NCBI RefSeq assembly: GCF_011045025.1 | Contig: NZ_JAAKZX010000019.1 | Coordinates: 1-64,000, forward strand | Reading direction: 5' to 3' | DNA from: Streptomyces ureilyticus | GTDB taxonomy: Bacteria > Actinomycetota > Actinomycetes > Streptomycetales > Streptomycetaceae | DNA: 64,000 nucleotides | Shown: piece after piece, positions 1 through 9,300 of the stretch | Numbering within the stretch: position 1 is the stretch's first letter | How the letters are laid out: the number at the start of each line of letters is the position of its first letter | Notes under the pieces: generated by a model | Databases searched by the model: none | What the model was told of the DNA's origin: nothing | What the model saw: only the letters and a program-made list of their open reading frames with translations | Program-made: the position numbers and the translations under genes

Positions 1-80
1 ACGATGAAGTGGGTGTTGATGATGCCGGAGACCGACATCCAGCCGCGCGCGATCTCCTCCACGCACAGCGCGTAGGCCCT
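1..80 (-). pseudogene. 5'-truncated acyl-CoA dehydrogenase remnant (continues past left edge)
   Basis: Read on the minus strand from 80 to 1, the frame translates to AYALCVEEIARGWMSVSG followed by IINTHFIV, which resembles the early helical segment of acyl-CoA dehydrogenases (roughly residues 70-95 of the family). No start codon or N-terminal domain precedes it. The codon immediately upstream is the TGA stop of the ROK regulator (81-83), which lies in the same frame. The N-terminal part therefore seems to have been lost, and the rest lies outside the window. The family call rests on about 26 residues only. Confidence 0.5.
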
Positions 81-1322
81 TCACGCCGTCGCCCCCTTGG
101 CCGCCACCTGGTTCAGGGCCGCCGCCAGGTCCGGAGTCTCGCTCAGGACCAGGGCCGCGCCGCCGAGCGCGCCGACTCGGGCGCCGAGGCCTGACTCGGG
201 TGGCACGTCGCGGCCCAACTCCGCCTGGACCACGTCCACTTCGCGGACCAGGGCGAGGGCGTAGCGGCGGATCGCCGTGCGTATCGGGGTGAGCAGGAGT
301 TCGCCGGCGCGGGACAACTCGCCGCCCACGATGATGCGTTCGGGGTTGAGGAGGTTGCACAGGTTGGCCAGGGCCTGGCCAACCACGGTGCCCACGTCGG
401 CGAGCACCCGCTCGCCCGCGCGGTCTCCGGCGAGTGTGCGGTCCAGCATCTCGTCGAGGGTCAGGGTCTCGCCGAAGACGGGGCGCAGAGCGGCGAGTAC
501 GGCGGGGATGCCGGCGCGCAGTACGAGGCAGCCGCGGTTGCCGCAGCGGCAGGCGGGGCCGTTGACGCTCACCGAGACATGGCCCAGCTCGCCCGCGGCG
601 CCGACCGCCCCGCGGTACAGGCGTCCGTCGAGGATCAGCCCTGAGCCGATGCCGCTCGACAGGCCGAAGTAGAGCAGGTTCGCCACCGAGCGGCCGGCGC
701 CCCAGCGGGACTCGGCGACGCCTTCGAGGCGGGTGTTGTTCTCCACGGTGACCGGCAGCCCGAGCGCCCGCTCGAACTCGTCGGCGGCGTGCACATCCGA
801 CCAGGGCTGCCCCGGCAGGGAAACCCCGACCACTCCGGTGCCGCGGTGAATGGGCCCCGGGACTCCGACGCCGACACCGAGGACCTGCCCTCGGCCCAGA
901 CCCTCCTCGTCCAGAAGCCGCTCAAGGATCGACGCACCGGCCGCGATCCGCTCGGCCGGCCCGGTGTCGGGATCCAGAGCCGTACCGGCACTCGCGACCT
1001 CCCGCGCGGCGAGGTCGCCGAGATGCACCCACACGCCGTCGAAGGTGTGGTTCATTCCGGCCACGACCGCCGCACGCGGATTGACCGACAGCAGATCACC
1101 GGCACGTCCGTCGAGGTCAGCAATCGGTTTCCGCTCGGTCTTCGCGACCAGACCGCGCTCCAGCAGCTCGTGGGTGATCGTCGACACCGTCGTACGGGAC
1201 ACGCCCGCCAGCCGCGCCAGGGCGGCCCGATGCAGGGGACCTTGATCGAGCAGCAACGCCAGGAGCTGCTCCTGGTTGGTTCGCCGCAGACTCCGGAGCG
1301 ACCCTCCGGCCTTCTGGCTCAT
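81..1322 (-). CDS. ROK-family transcriptional repressor
   Basis: This is a probable sugar-responsive repressor of 413 residues. The N-terminus is a winged helix-turn-helix (about residues 5-65, around ALARLAGVSRTTVSTITHEL). A ROK sugar-kinase-like domain follows, with the glycine-rich stretch SSGIGSGLILDGRLYRGAVG and the zinc motif CRCGNRGC near residues 255-265. I chose the ATG at 1322 because it begins MSQKAGGSL just before the HTH; longer in-frame starts would run across the promoter and into the divergent binding-protein gene. It is divergent from the sugar ABC transporter operon at 1492, so that operon is its likely target, and the palindromes at 1342-1370 are candidate sites. The effector sugar cannot be read. 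Confidence 0.88.
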   Translation of the reverse strand: MSQKAGGSLRSLRRTNQEQLLALLLDQGPLHRAALARLAGVSRTTVSTITHELLERGLVAKTERKPIADLDGRAGDLLSVNPRAAVVAGMNHTFDGVWVHLGDLAAREVASAGTALDPDTGPAERIAAGASILERLLDEEGLGRGQVLGVGVGVPGPIHRGTGVVGVSLPGQPWSDVHAADEFERALGLPVTVENNTRLEGVAESRWGAGRSVANLLYFGLSSGIGSGLILDGRLYRGAVGAAGELGHVSVSVNGPACRCGNRGCLVLRAGIPAVLAALRPVFGETLTLDEMLDRTLAGDRAGERVLADVGTVVGQALANLCNLLNPERIIVGGELSRAGELLLTPIRTAIRRYALALVREVDVVQAELGRDVPPESGLGARVGALGGAALVLSETPDLAAALNQVAAKGATA

Positions 1323-1341
1323 GTCGCCGAGGTTACCCAGT

Positions 1342-1371
1342 CTTTTCGAAAGTTCGTCAAGACTCTTGACG
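1342..1371. promoter_or_regulatory. Palindromes in the ROK/ABC divergent promoter region
   Basis: Two dyad elements lie between the ROK start (1322) and the binding-protein start (1492). CTTTTCGAAAG is at 1342-1352, and the near-perfect palindrome GTCAAGACTCTTGAC is at 1356-1370. On the minus strand TTGACG (1360-1355) could be the -35 of the ROK gene. Such symmetry suits a dimeric regulator, and the adjacent ROK protein is the first candidate by position only. Confidence 0.4.
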
Positions 1372-1411
1372 CAGATTCCAGACAGGAAGAAGCTCTGCCC
1401 ACTGCTCATAG

Positions 1412-1421
1412 CAACCGGTTG
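1412..1421. promoter_or_regulatory. LacI-type operator upstream of the sugar ABC operon
   Basis: CAACCGGTTG is a perfect 10-bp palindrome about 70 bases upstream of the binding-protein ATG. The same AACCGGTT core occurs twice upstream of the LacI gene (15521-15528 and 15555-15562). LacI-family operators are typically palindromes with a central CG, so this site probably places the transporter/lyase operon under that LacI protein. Confidence 0.6.
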
Positions 1422-1491
1422 TCCAGAGCCGCTCGGCTCCGTGCCGGCTCCCGTCGGCCTGCCCAACTCCCAGCAAGAAGGTGAGGCGTAC

Positions 1492-2841
1492 ATGCACGCA
1501 CACCCTGGTGCTCCTCCCAGCCGCCGCCGATTCCTCGCCCTCGCGGCGGGCGGTGCCGCGGCCGGAGCGGCGGCCCTGAGCGGCTGCGCGCTGTCGACGG
1601 CGGGAGCCGCACCCGGCGGCAGCGAGAGCGTCACGATGATGGTCAATCTCGACGATGTCTCCCCTGAGCTGGTCAAGCAGGCTCAGAAGGAGATCGGCGT
1701 CAAGATCACCATCGTCGCGTACGACATCACCCGGCTGATCGCGATGCTCACCAACGGCAACCCTCCGGACCTGGTCCGCGGCCTCGGCGCCCTGGACGCG
1801 CCGTACTTCGCCGCCCGGGACGTGGCCGAGAACCTCGACCCGTACTTCGCCAAGTCGACCGTCCTCAAGGTCGACGACCTGGACCCGGCCAACGACCTGT
1901 GGCGGTTCGACGGCACCACGCAGGGCAAGGGCCCCCGCTACGGCATGGCCAAGGACTTCTCCCAGGACGCCATGTTCTGGTACAACACCGCACACTTCGA
2001 CAAGGCGGGCGTCGACTACCCCTCCGACACCGATCCGATCACGTACGAGGAGTGGCTGGACAACGCCAAGCGGCTCGTCCAGCGCAAGAACGGCCAGACC
2101 ACCGTCTACGGCGGCAGCTACAACGGCCTGGGCCTCGGCATCCTCTTCACCAACCTGACGGCCGCCGCCGGAGGCAGCCTCTTCTCCGACGACTTCAGCC
2201 GGGTCGACTTCACCAGCCCCGAGGCCCGCAGGGCCCTGACCTGGTACGTGGACTACGCCAAGACCAGGGTCGGGCCGAGCCTCATCCAGCCCAACCCGGA
2301 CGCCTGGGACGGGCCCACCTACGTCGCGAGCCGGATGGCCATGTCCGGCAGCGGCTACTGGCTGGGCGGCATGATCAACGCCGAGGCGAAGGTGGCGGAG
2401 GTGTCGCGCCTCGCCCCGGCCCCGGTCTTCGAGGGCGGTCCTCGCATCAGTGCCTGCCAGGGCGGCACGGGCATGTGGATGCCGAAGAAGGCGCGGAACA
2501 AGGACGCCGCCTGGCGGGTCTTCGAGTGGTTCTTCGGCGAGGCGCCGGCCAAGGCCCGTGCGGAGGGCGGCTGGGGGATACCGACGCTCAAGTCGCTCCA
2601 GTCGCTGATGCCGGACAAGGAGGACTACCAAAAGCGGGTCCTGGAGGTGCAGAGGGCCGAGCTGAAGCACTTCTCGGTCACCCCCTTCACCCCCTACATC
2701 AAGACCGAAGCCATCGACGCCATCATCAACCAGATCATCCCGGCCGCGATGAACGGCCAGCTCTCCGTCGACACCCTCGCGGGACGCCTCAACTCGTCGG
2801 TCAACGAGCAGATGAAGCGCGGTAAGGAGCAGGTGGGATGA
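1492..2841 (+). CDS. Sugar ABC transporter substrate-binding lipoprotein
   Basis: This is an extracellular solute-binding protein of family 1 type, 449 residues. The N-terminus has a twin-arginine motif (SRRRFLAL, residues 10-17) followed by a lipobox LSGC with Cys32, so it is probably a Tat-exported lipoprotein. It would capture an oligosaccharide and deliver it to the two permeases encoded next. No ATPase gene is nearby; Streptomyces carbohydrate importers of this class commonly share the housekeeping ATPase MsiK, which is an inference here. The ATG at 1492 is preceded by GAAGGTGAGG. The gene overlaps the permease start by four bases (ATGA at 2838). The palindromes upstream suggest repression by LacI and/or ROK proteins. 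The neighbouring lyases and glycosidases suggest uronate-containing oligosaccharides as substrate. Confidence 0.9.
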   Translation: MHAHPGAPPSRRRFLALAAGGAAAGAAALSGCALSTAGAAPGGSESVTMMVNLDDVSPELVKQAQKEIGVKITIVAYDITRLIAMLTNGNPPDLVRGLGALDAPYFAARDVAENLDPYFAKSTVLKVDDLDPANDLWRFDGTTQGKGPRYGMAKDFSQDAMFWYNTAHFDKAGVDYPSDTDPITYEEWLDNAKRLVQRKNGQTTVYGGSYNGLGLGILFTNLTAAAGGSLFSDDFSRVDFTSPEARRALTWYVDYAKTRVGPSLIQPNPDAWDGPTYVASRMAMSGSGYWLGGMINAEAKVAEVSRLAPAPVFEGGPRISACQGGTGMWMPKKARNKDAAWRVFEWFFGEAPAKARAEGGWGIPTLKSLQSLMPDKEDYQKRVLEVQRAELKHFSVTPFTPYIKTEAIDAIINQIIPAAMNGQLSVDTLAGRLNSSVNEQMKRGKEQVG

Positions 2842-3845
2842 CAGTCGGCCAGATCCCCGAGATCCCCCAGGTCACCGGGCAGCCCCGGAAGGTCGCGCGC
2901 ACCGGCGCCGTACGCTCCGGTGACCTGCCCCGGACCTCCATGACCGCTCGCCGGCACCGGGCGTTCTACATGTTCACCTCGCCCTGGATCATCGGCTTCC
3001 TGCTGCTGACCATCGGCCCGATGGCGTACGCGCTGTGGCTGAGCTTCACCACATTCGACGGCATCTCCCCCAACTGGAAGTACGTCGGGTTCGGCAACTA
3101 TCAGGAACTGCTCTCGGACTCGGTCACCTGGGACTCGCTCGGGCGCGCCGGCCTGTTCGCCATCACCTCGGTACCGCTGTCGATCATCGCGGGAATGGGG
3201 CTCGCGGTCCTGGTCAACCGGCCGCTCAAGGCGCGCGGCCTGTGGCGCACCCTGCTGTATCTGCCCGCCGTGGTGCCGCCCGTGGGTGCGGGCCTCATCT
3301 TCAAGCAGCTCTTCAACCGGGACTCCGGCGCCACCAACGGCGTCCTCAACATCTTCGGCATCGACGCCATCGCCTGGCTCGACGACCCGTACGCCCGCTA
3401 CGTGATCCTGATGGCGGTGCTCTGGGCCGCCGGCAACATCATGATCATCTCGTTGGCCGGGCTCCAGGACGTGCCCCGTGAACTCCACGAGGCGGCCCGG
3501 ATCGACGGAGCGAGCGCCTGGCGGACCTTCCGCAGCATCACCGTGCCGCTGCTCTCGCCGGTCCTGCTCTTCCAGGCCGTGACCGGAATGATCGCCTCGG
3601 TACAGACGATCATGCCCATGCTGCTCGCCGCGGACGCCAGCCCCAAGGGCGTCACCTCGATCCCGCAGTCCAACTACATGTACATGATGCACGTGTTCGC
3701 CGAGTACTTCGCTCTCGGCCGCTACGGCTACGGCTCCGCGCTCCTGTGGGTGCTCTTCGTCCTGATCCTCATCGCGACCGGTCTGATCTTCAAGTTCACG
3801 TCCGGTGTGGTGTTCTACAACGTCGACCCGGAGGCGAAGAAGTGA
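2838..3845 (+). CDS. Sugar ABC transporter permease, MalF/LacF type
   Basis: This is an inner-membrane permease subunit of 335 residues with about six hydrophobic segments. The coupling-loop EAA motif is seen as ELHEAARIDGASAWRTF, which contacts the ATPase. A cytoplasmic leader of about 35 residues precedes the first membrane span (FYMFTSPWIIGFLLLTIGPM). The start codon overlaps the stop of the binding-protein gene (ATGA), and its own stop overlaps the GTG start of the second permease, so the three genes are translationally coupled. Confidence 0.9.
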   Translation: MTVGQIPEIPQVTGQPRKVARTGAVRSGDLPRTSMTARRHRAFYMFTSPWIIGFLLLTIGPMAYALWLSFTTFDGISPNWKYVGFGNYQELLSDSVTWDSLGRAGLFAITSVPLSIIAGMGLAVLVNRPLKARGLWRTLLYLPAVVPPVGAGLIFKQLFNRDSGATNGVLNIFGIDAIAWLDDPYARYVILMAVLWAAGNIMIISLAGLQDVPRELHEAARIDGASAWRTFRSITVPLLSPVLLFQAVTGMIASVQTIMPMLLAADASPKGVTSIPQSNYMYMMHVFAEYFALGRYGYGSALLWVLFVLILIATGLIFKFTSGVVFYNVDPEAKK

Positions 3846-4741
3846 CCGCCACTACCGTGACCTCCCAGGCCGCCCAGACCCCCGAGCCCCTCAACACCCC
3901 TGATTCCGGGGGCCGGGTACGGGTGCGCGCCTCCCGTCTCGTGCTCTACACCGTGCTGGTCGTGATCACCGGTCTGATGCTCGGCCCCTTCGGCTGGCTG
4001 GTCATCACCGGCCTGAAGACCACGCCCGAGCTCGCGGCCTCCCCGGTGCACTGGCTGCCTGAAACGTTCCAGTGGCACAACTTCGCCGACGCCTTCACCA
4101 AGATCGAGTACCTCGGCTACACCCGCAACTCCCTCATCATCTCCCTGATCTACGCCATCCTCGTCACCCTGAGCTCCGCCTGGGTCGGCTTCGGATTCGC
4201 ACGCCTCAACGCCCCCGGCAAGAAGATCCTCTTCGGTGTGCTGCTCGGCTCGATGATGCTGCCGCAGATGATCACGCTCTTCCCGACGTACCTCATCTTC
4301 GCGAAGATCGGCATGGTCGACACGTACTGGCCGTGGGTCCTGTGGGGTATGGCCTCGGCCCCGTATCTCGTCTTCCTCTTCCGGCAGTTCTTCGCCGGGA
4401 TGCCGCGGGAGCTGGAGGAGGCCGCGATCGTCGACGGCGTCGGCTACGCCGGGATCTTCTGGCGGATCTTCCTGCCGCAGTCCTGGCCGGTCCTGACCGC
4501 GAGCTTCGTGATCGCCTTCACCTGGAGCTGGGGCGACTTCATCGCCCCGATGCTGCTCCTGTCCAGCGACAAGACCACGCTCTCCGTCGCCCTCATGACC
4601 TCCTATGTGACAGAGGCCGGGATGCCGGTCAACAACCTGCTGGCGGCCGGCTCCGTGATGTACGTCGTCCCCATCCTGCTGATCTTCCTCGTCGCCCAGC
4701 GCGGCTTCGTCGCCGGGATGTCCACGACCGGACTGAAGTAG
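3842..4741 (+). CDS. Sugar ABC transporter permease, MalG/LacG type
   Basis: This is the second permease subunit, 299 residues from the GTG at 3842, whose GTGA overlaps the stop of the upstream permease. The EAA loop is visible as ELEEAAIVDGVGYAGIFWRI, and about six membrane segments are present. The ATG-like possibility upstream at 3746 lies inside the first permease and has no ribosome binding site. With its partner it would form the channel for the sugar bound by the lipoprotein. Confidence 0.9.
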   Translation: MTATTVTSQAAQTPEPLNTPDSGGRVRVRASRLVLYTVLVVITGLMLGPFGWLVITGLKTTPELAASPVHWLPETFQWHNFADAFTKIEYLGYTRNSLIISLIYAILVTLSSAWVGFGFARLNAPGKKILFGVLLGSMMLPQMITLFPTYLIFAKIGMVDTYWPWVLWGMASAPYLVFLFRQFFAGMPRELEEAAIVDGVGYAGIFWRIFLPQSWPVLTASFVIAFTWSWGDFIAPMLLLSSDKTTLSVALMTSYVTEAGMPVNNLLAAGSVMYVVPILLIFLVAQRGFVAGMSTTGLK

Positions 4742-4775
4742 TCCCTCTTACCGAACCTTTTGCAAGGAGTTACGT

Positions 4776-6305
4776 ATGAACGCGCCCCTGTCACGCCGAA
4801 CCACCCTCCAGGCCGCCGGTGTCATCGCTGCCGCCGGCTTGGCCGGCAGCATCGGCGGCACCGTACAGGCTGCCGCGGCGGAGAACGGCGCCGCCGGCGA
4901 CAGCGTGGTCATCCACCCGACGCTTCCGAAGGTGCCTGTCAACAACGCCTTCACCGTCAAGGTCCGGCCGCTCGGCGGCACTTGGCAGAAGCTCGGCGTC
5001 TACCTCGCCAAGCTCGCACTGATCGACCCGATCACCGGCAGCAACAGAGCCCAGAACTCCTCCTGGGCCGCCTTCGACTTCTCCGGCACCGTCGAGGTCG
5101 AGGTCGCATACAACCCGGGCGGCGGCGAGAAGGTCCGCATCCGCCCGGACTCGTACGGCATCAAGCCCGAGGTGCTCGGCAGCACCGCGCGCTTCACCCT
5201 GGACCGGCCCCGCAACCTCGTCGTCCAGATCGACGACAAGATCTTCGACTGCCTGCACCTGTTCGCGAACCCGATCGAGCAGGACGTGCCCGCCGAGGGC
5301 GACAAGAAGGTCATGTACTTCGGGCCCGGTCTGCACACCCACCCCGACCGGACCCTGAAGGTGCCCACCGGCACCACGGTCTACCTGGCCCCAGGCGCCG
5401 TCCTCACCTCCGCCGTGATCTTCGAGGGCGTGGAGAACTCCCGGCTGATCGGTCGCGGCGTGGTCTACGACTCCACCGGCGGCGCGGTCTTCGTCCGCAA
5501 GTGCGAGAACGTCACGATCGACGGCGTCACGATCCTCAACCCCCGGTACGAGAACATCAGGGTCGCCGAGTCCAAGAACCTCACCATCAAAAATCTGCGT
5601 GCCTTCAGCCACCAGGGCTGGGGTGACGGCATCCAGCTCTACTGCTCCGAGAACGTCACGATCGACGGCTGCTTCCTGCGCACCTCCGACGACAGCGTCG
5701 CCCTCTACACCCACCGCTGGGACTTCTACGGCGACACCCGCAACATCACCGTCAAGAACTGCTCCCTCTGGGCCGACGTCGCCCACCCGATCAACATCGG
5801 CGTGCACGGCAATTCCGACACCCCAGAGGTGCTGGAGAACCTGCGCTACGAGAACATCGACATCCTCGACCACCGCGAGCCGCAGGTGACCTACCAGGGC
5901 GCCATCGCCTTCATGGTCGGCGACAGCAACCTCGTCCGGGACGTCACGTTCGACAACATCCGCGTGGAGGACTTCCGCTGGGGCCAGCTCATCCACATGC
6001 GGGTCGAGTACAACCCGAAGTACAACACCTCGGCAGGCCGCGGCATCGAATCCGTCTACATCAAGGACCTCAGCTACAACGGCAAGAACGCCGACCTCTC
6101 GATCATCGCCGGCCTCGACGCGGAGCACGCGATCAAGGACGTCACCTTCGAGAACCTCCGCGTCAACGGCAGGGTGATCGCCGACAGCACGGGCAAGCCG
6201 AGGTGGTACCTGGCCTCGGACGGCGTGCCCATGTTCGTCAACGAGCACGTGACGAACCTCAAGTTCCTCACCACCGCCGAGGCCGAGGCGGCCGCCGCGT
6301 CATGA
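4776..6305 (+). CDS. Secreted right-handed beta-helix glycoside hydrolase, GH28-like
   Basis: The protein has 509 residues and a twin-arginine-like signal (LSRRTTLQAAGVIAAAG). After about 160 residues of beta-rich N-terminal domain it contains a parallel beta-helix with repeated turns (ENVTIDGVTILNP, KNLTIKNLRAF, ENVTIDGCFL). The motif LRTSDDSVALY at about 5674-5706 carries the paired aspartates expected of polygalacturonase-type (GH28) catalysis, and GVHG follows. GH28 enzymes cleave pectic galacturonans or related chains by inversion. The RBS AAGGAG lies 7 bases before the ATG, and the 3' end overlaps the next start by ATGA. The family assignment is good, but the precise substrate, and even whether it is GH28 or a related beta-helix family, is not settled. 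Confidence 0.75.
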   Translation: MNAPLSRRTTLQAAGVIAAAGLAGSIGGTVQAAAAENGAAGDSVVIHPTLPKVPVNNAFTVKVRPLGGTWQKLGVYLAKLALIDPITGSNRAQNSSWAAFDFSGTVEVEVAYNPGGGEKVRIRPDSYGIKPEVLGSTARFTLDRPRNLVVQIDDKIFDCLHLFANPIEQDVPAEGDKKVMYFGPGLHTHPDRTLKVPTGTTVYLAPGAVLTSAVIFEGVENSRLIGRGVVYDSTGGAVFVRKCENVTIDGVTILNPRYENIRVAESKNLTIKNLRAFSHQGWGDGIQLYCSENVTIDGCFLRTSDDSVALYTHRWDFYGDTRNITVKNCSLWADVAHPINIGVHGNSDTPEVLENLRYENIDILDHREPQVTYQGAIAFMVGDSNLVRDVTFDNIRVEDFRWGQLIHMRVEYNPKYNTSAGRGIESVYIKDLSYNGKNADLSIIAGLDAEHAIKDVTFENLRVNGRVIADSTGKPRWYLASDGVPMFVNEHVTNLKFLTTAEAEAAAAS

Positions 6306-9300
6306 TCACACCTGCTCCGAGCCGCCGGAACTTCCTCGGCGGCACGGCGGCCCTGCTGCTGGTGGCGGGCGCGAGCGGACTGCTCGCGCCCGGCACCGCC
6401 CGGGCGGCCGGCCACCAGACCAGTCGCACTCAGTTCACACACCCCGGCCTCCTGCATACAGTCGACGACATCGCGCGTATGAAGGCCGCCGTCGCCGCCA
6501 AGGAATCCCCGATCCACGACGGCTACCTCGCGCTCGCCGCCCACGCGCGCTCGAAGCCCACCTACGCCATCCAGAACGCCGGCCAGATCACCTCCTGGGG
6601 CCGTGGCCCCACCAACTTCCAGAACCAGGCGGTCGCCGACTCGGCCGCCGCCTACCAGAACGCCCTCATGTGGTGCGTCACCGGCGAGCGCGCCCACGCC
6701 GACAAGGCGCGGGACATCCTCAACGCCTGGTCGAAGTCGCTCACCGCGATCACCGGGGCCGACGGCCCGCTCGGCGCCGGACTCCAGGCGTTCAAGTTCG
6801 TCAACGCGGCCGAGCTGCTGCGGCACAGCGGCTACGACGGATGGGCGGAGGAGGGCATCGCCCGCTGCGAGCGGTCCTTCCTGGACGTCTGGTATCCGGC
6901 GGTGTCCGGATACATGCTGTACGCCAACGGCAACTGGGACCTGACGGCCATTCAGACGATCCTCGCCATCGGTGTGTTCTGCGAGGAGCCCACCCTCTTC
7001 GAGGACGCCCTCCGCTTCGCCGCGGTCGGCACCGGCAACGGCAGCGTCCGCAACCGCGTGGTCGCCGACTCCGGTCAGGGCCAGGAGAGCGGCCGCGACC
7101 AGGGCCATGAGCAGCTCGCCGTCGGCCTGATGGGCGACGCCGCGCAGGTCGCCTGGAACCAGGGCGTCGACCTGTGGGGCTTCGACAAGAACCGCATCCT
7201 CGCCAACGCCGAGTACGCCGCCCGCTACAACCTGGGCAACGACGTCCCCTTCACCGCCGACCTGGACCGCACCGGCAAGTACATCAAGACGACCGTCTCG
7301 GACCGCGTCCGCGGCAACATCCCTCCGATCTACGAGATGTACTACGCCCACTACGCCGGCGTCCGCGGTCTCGACCCCCCGAACACCAAGGCCGCCGTCT
7401 TCCGCGGCACCGGCGGCGCCCGCGTCGTCGAGGGCAGCAACGACGACCTGCCGAGCTTCGGCACCTTCGCCTACGCCGGCACCAAGGCACCCGCCCCGAC
7501 CGCGCCCACGGCTCCGGCCGGTGTCACGGCGGTGGGTGAGGACAAGGCCGTCACCGTCAACTGGCTGCCGTCCGCCTGGGCGAGCGAGTACACCGTCCAG
7601 CGGGCCACGAGTCCCGGCGGCCCGTACGAGCGCGTCGTCTCCGGCCTCGACAAGCCGGTGTACACCGACAGCGACGTCCGCGCGGGAGACACGTACTACT
7701 ACAAGATCGCCGCCTCCAACTCTCAAGGAAAGAGCGGCAGTTCGGGCTGGGCGTCGGCCGCCGCCGGCCTTCCCGAGCCCTGGTCGACCCAGGATGTCGG
7801 GGATGTGAAGCGCGCCGGTTCCGCTGTCTTCGACGGCGAACGGTTCGTCCTGGAGGCGAGCGGCACCGCCGACACGTACCGGCTCGCGCACCTGCCGCTG
7901 CGCGGCGACGGCACCATCACCGCGCGCATCGTGTACCCGCTCAGCTCGCAGTACTCCAAGATCGGTGTCACCCTGCGCGACTCCCTCGACGCAGGCGCCG
8001 CGCACGCCTCGATGCTCATCCAGGGGCTGCCCCTGCACACCTGGAGCGGTGTGTGGACGGTCCGCCCGAAGGCCGGGGCGTCCGTCTCCGCCACCGGCAG
8101 CACCCCCGTGCCGCCGACCCAGCAGCAGGCGATCACCACCGGCGCGGCGTTCCCGATCTCGAACCTCGGCACCCTGCCCGAGTCGGCGACCCCGCTCGAA
8201 GCCCCATACGTCGAGGGTGCGGGCGACGGCTACCGGATGCGCATGCCGTACTGGGTGCGCGTCACCCGCAAGGGCCGCCGCTGCACCGGAGCCATCTCCC
8301 CGGACGGTATCCGCTGGACCGAAGTCGGGTCCACGGAGGTGGAGTTGGGGCGCACCGCGTACGCGGGAATCGCCCTCACCTCCTCCCTCGGCGTCGACGA
8401 GGAGTACGCCGAGACTGGCACCGGCGCCTTCGACAACGTCACCGTGACCTCCAGCTCCGGTGAGGTCTGGTCCGTGCCGCGCTCCACCCGCACCGCCGGC
8501 GACCTGCGGGCGACCGCGGGCGCAGACGCGGTGGAACTGGCCTGGACCGACCTCGACCTCTCCGCCCGGTACAAGGTGCTCCGAGCGACCGACGCCGACG
8601 GCCCCTATGTGACCGTCGCGACCGCCGTCGGCCCGGTCGGCTTCGGCACCCGCATCCGGTACGCGGACGCCACCGGCCGGCCCGGAACCACGTACCACTA
8701 CGCCGTCGCCAAGACCAACAGCGGCGGACGCGGCCCGCTGTCCGAGCCCGCCACCGCGAAGATGCCGCGTCCCTCGGTGCCGGAACTGACCTCCGCAACC
8801 GGCGCGTTCGCGAACAAGGGCGTCGCCTTCCGGTATCTGCTGCGGGCCTCGCACGAGCCCGTACGCTTCACCGCGAGCGGCCTGCCCGACGGTCTGCGCC
8901 TGGACAAGCGCACGGGCTGGATCTCCGGAACGCCCACCGAGACCGGCGAGTTCACCGTCACCACCAGCGCGGGCAACGCCGTCGGTGACGGGACCGGCAC
9001 GCTCAAGCTCACGGTCGGCACACCGCCGCCCGGCCCCTGGACGTACGGCGACCTCGGTGACGTGGTCCTCGACGAGCGGGAGTTCGGGACATTCGGTGTG
9101 GTGGCCGTGCGAACCCCCGGCAGCACGGCGTACGAGGACGGGACCCTCGTCGTCCGCGGTGCCGGGACCGACCTGACCGTCAACAACCAAGGGATGACAG
9201 GTCAGTTCGTACGGCGGCCGGTCACCGGTGACTGCGAGGTCACCGCCCGGCTCGTCTCCCGCGAGGGCGCGAGTGCCGACCGGGTCGGGCTGCTGATGGC

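Noticed and set aside
6074..9190. 1038-codon minus-strand open frame opposite the lyase gene
   Set aside because: Same GC-bias shadow; the plus strand has a signal peptide and recognisable lyase and FnIII domains.
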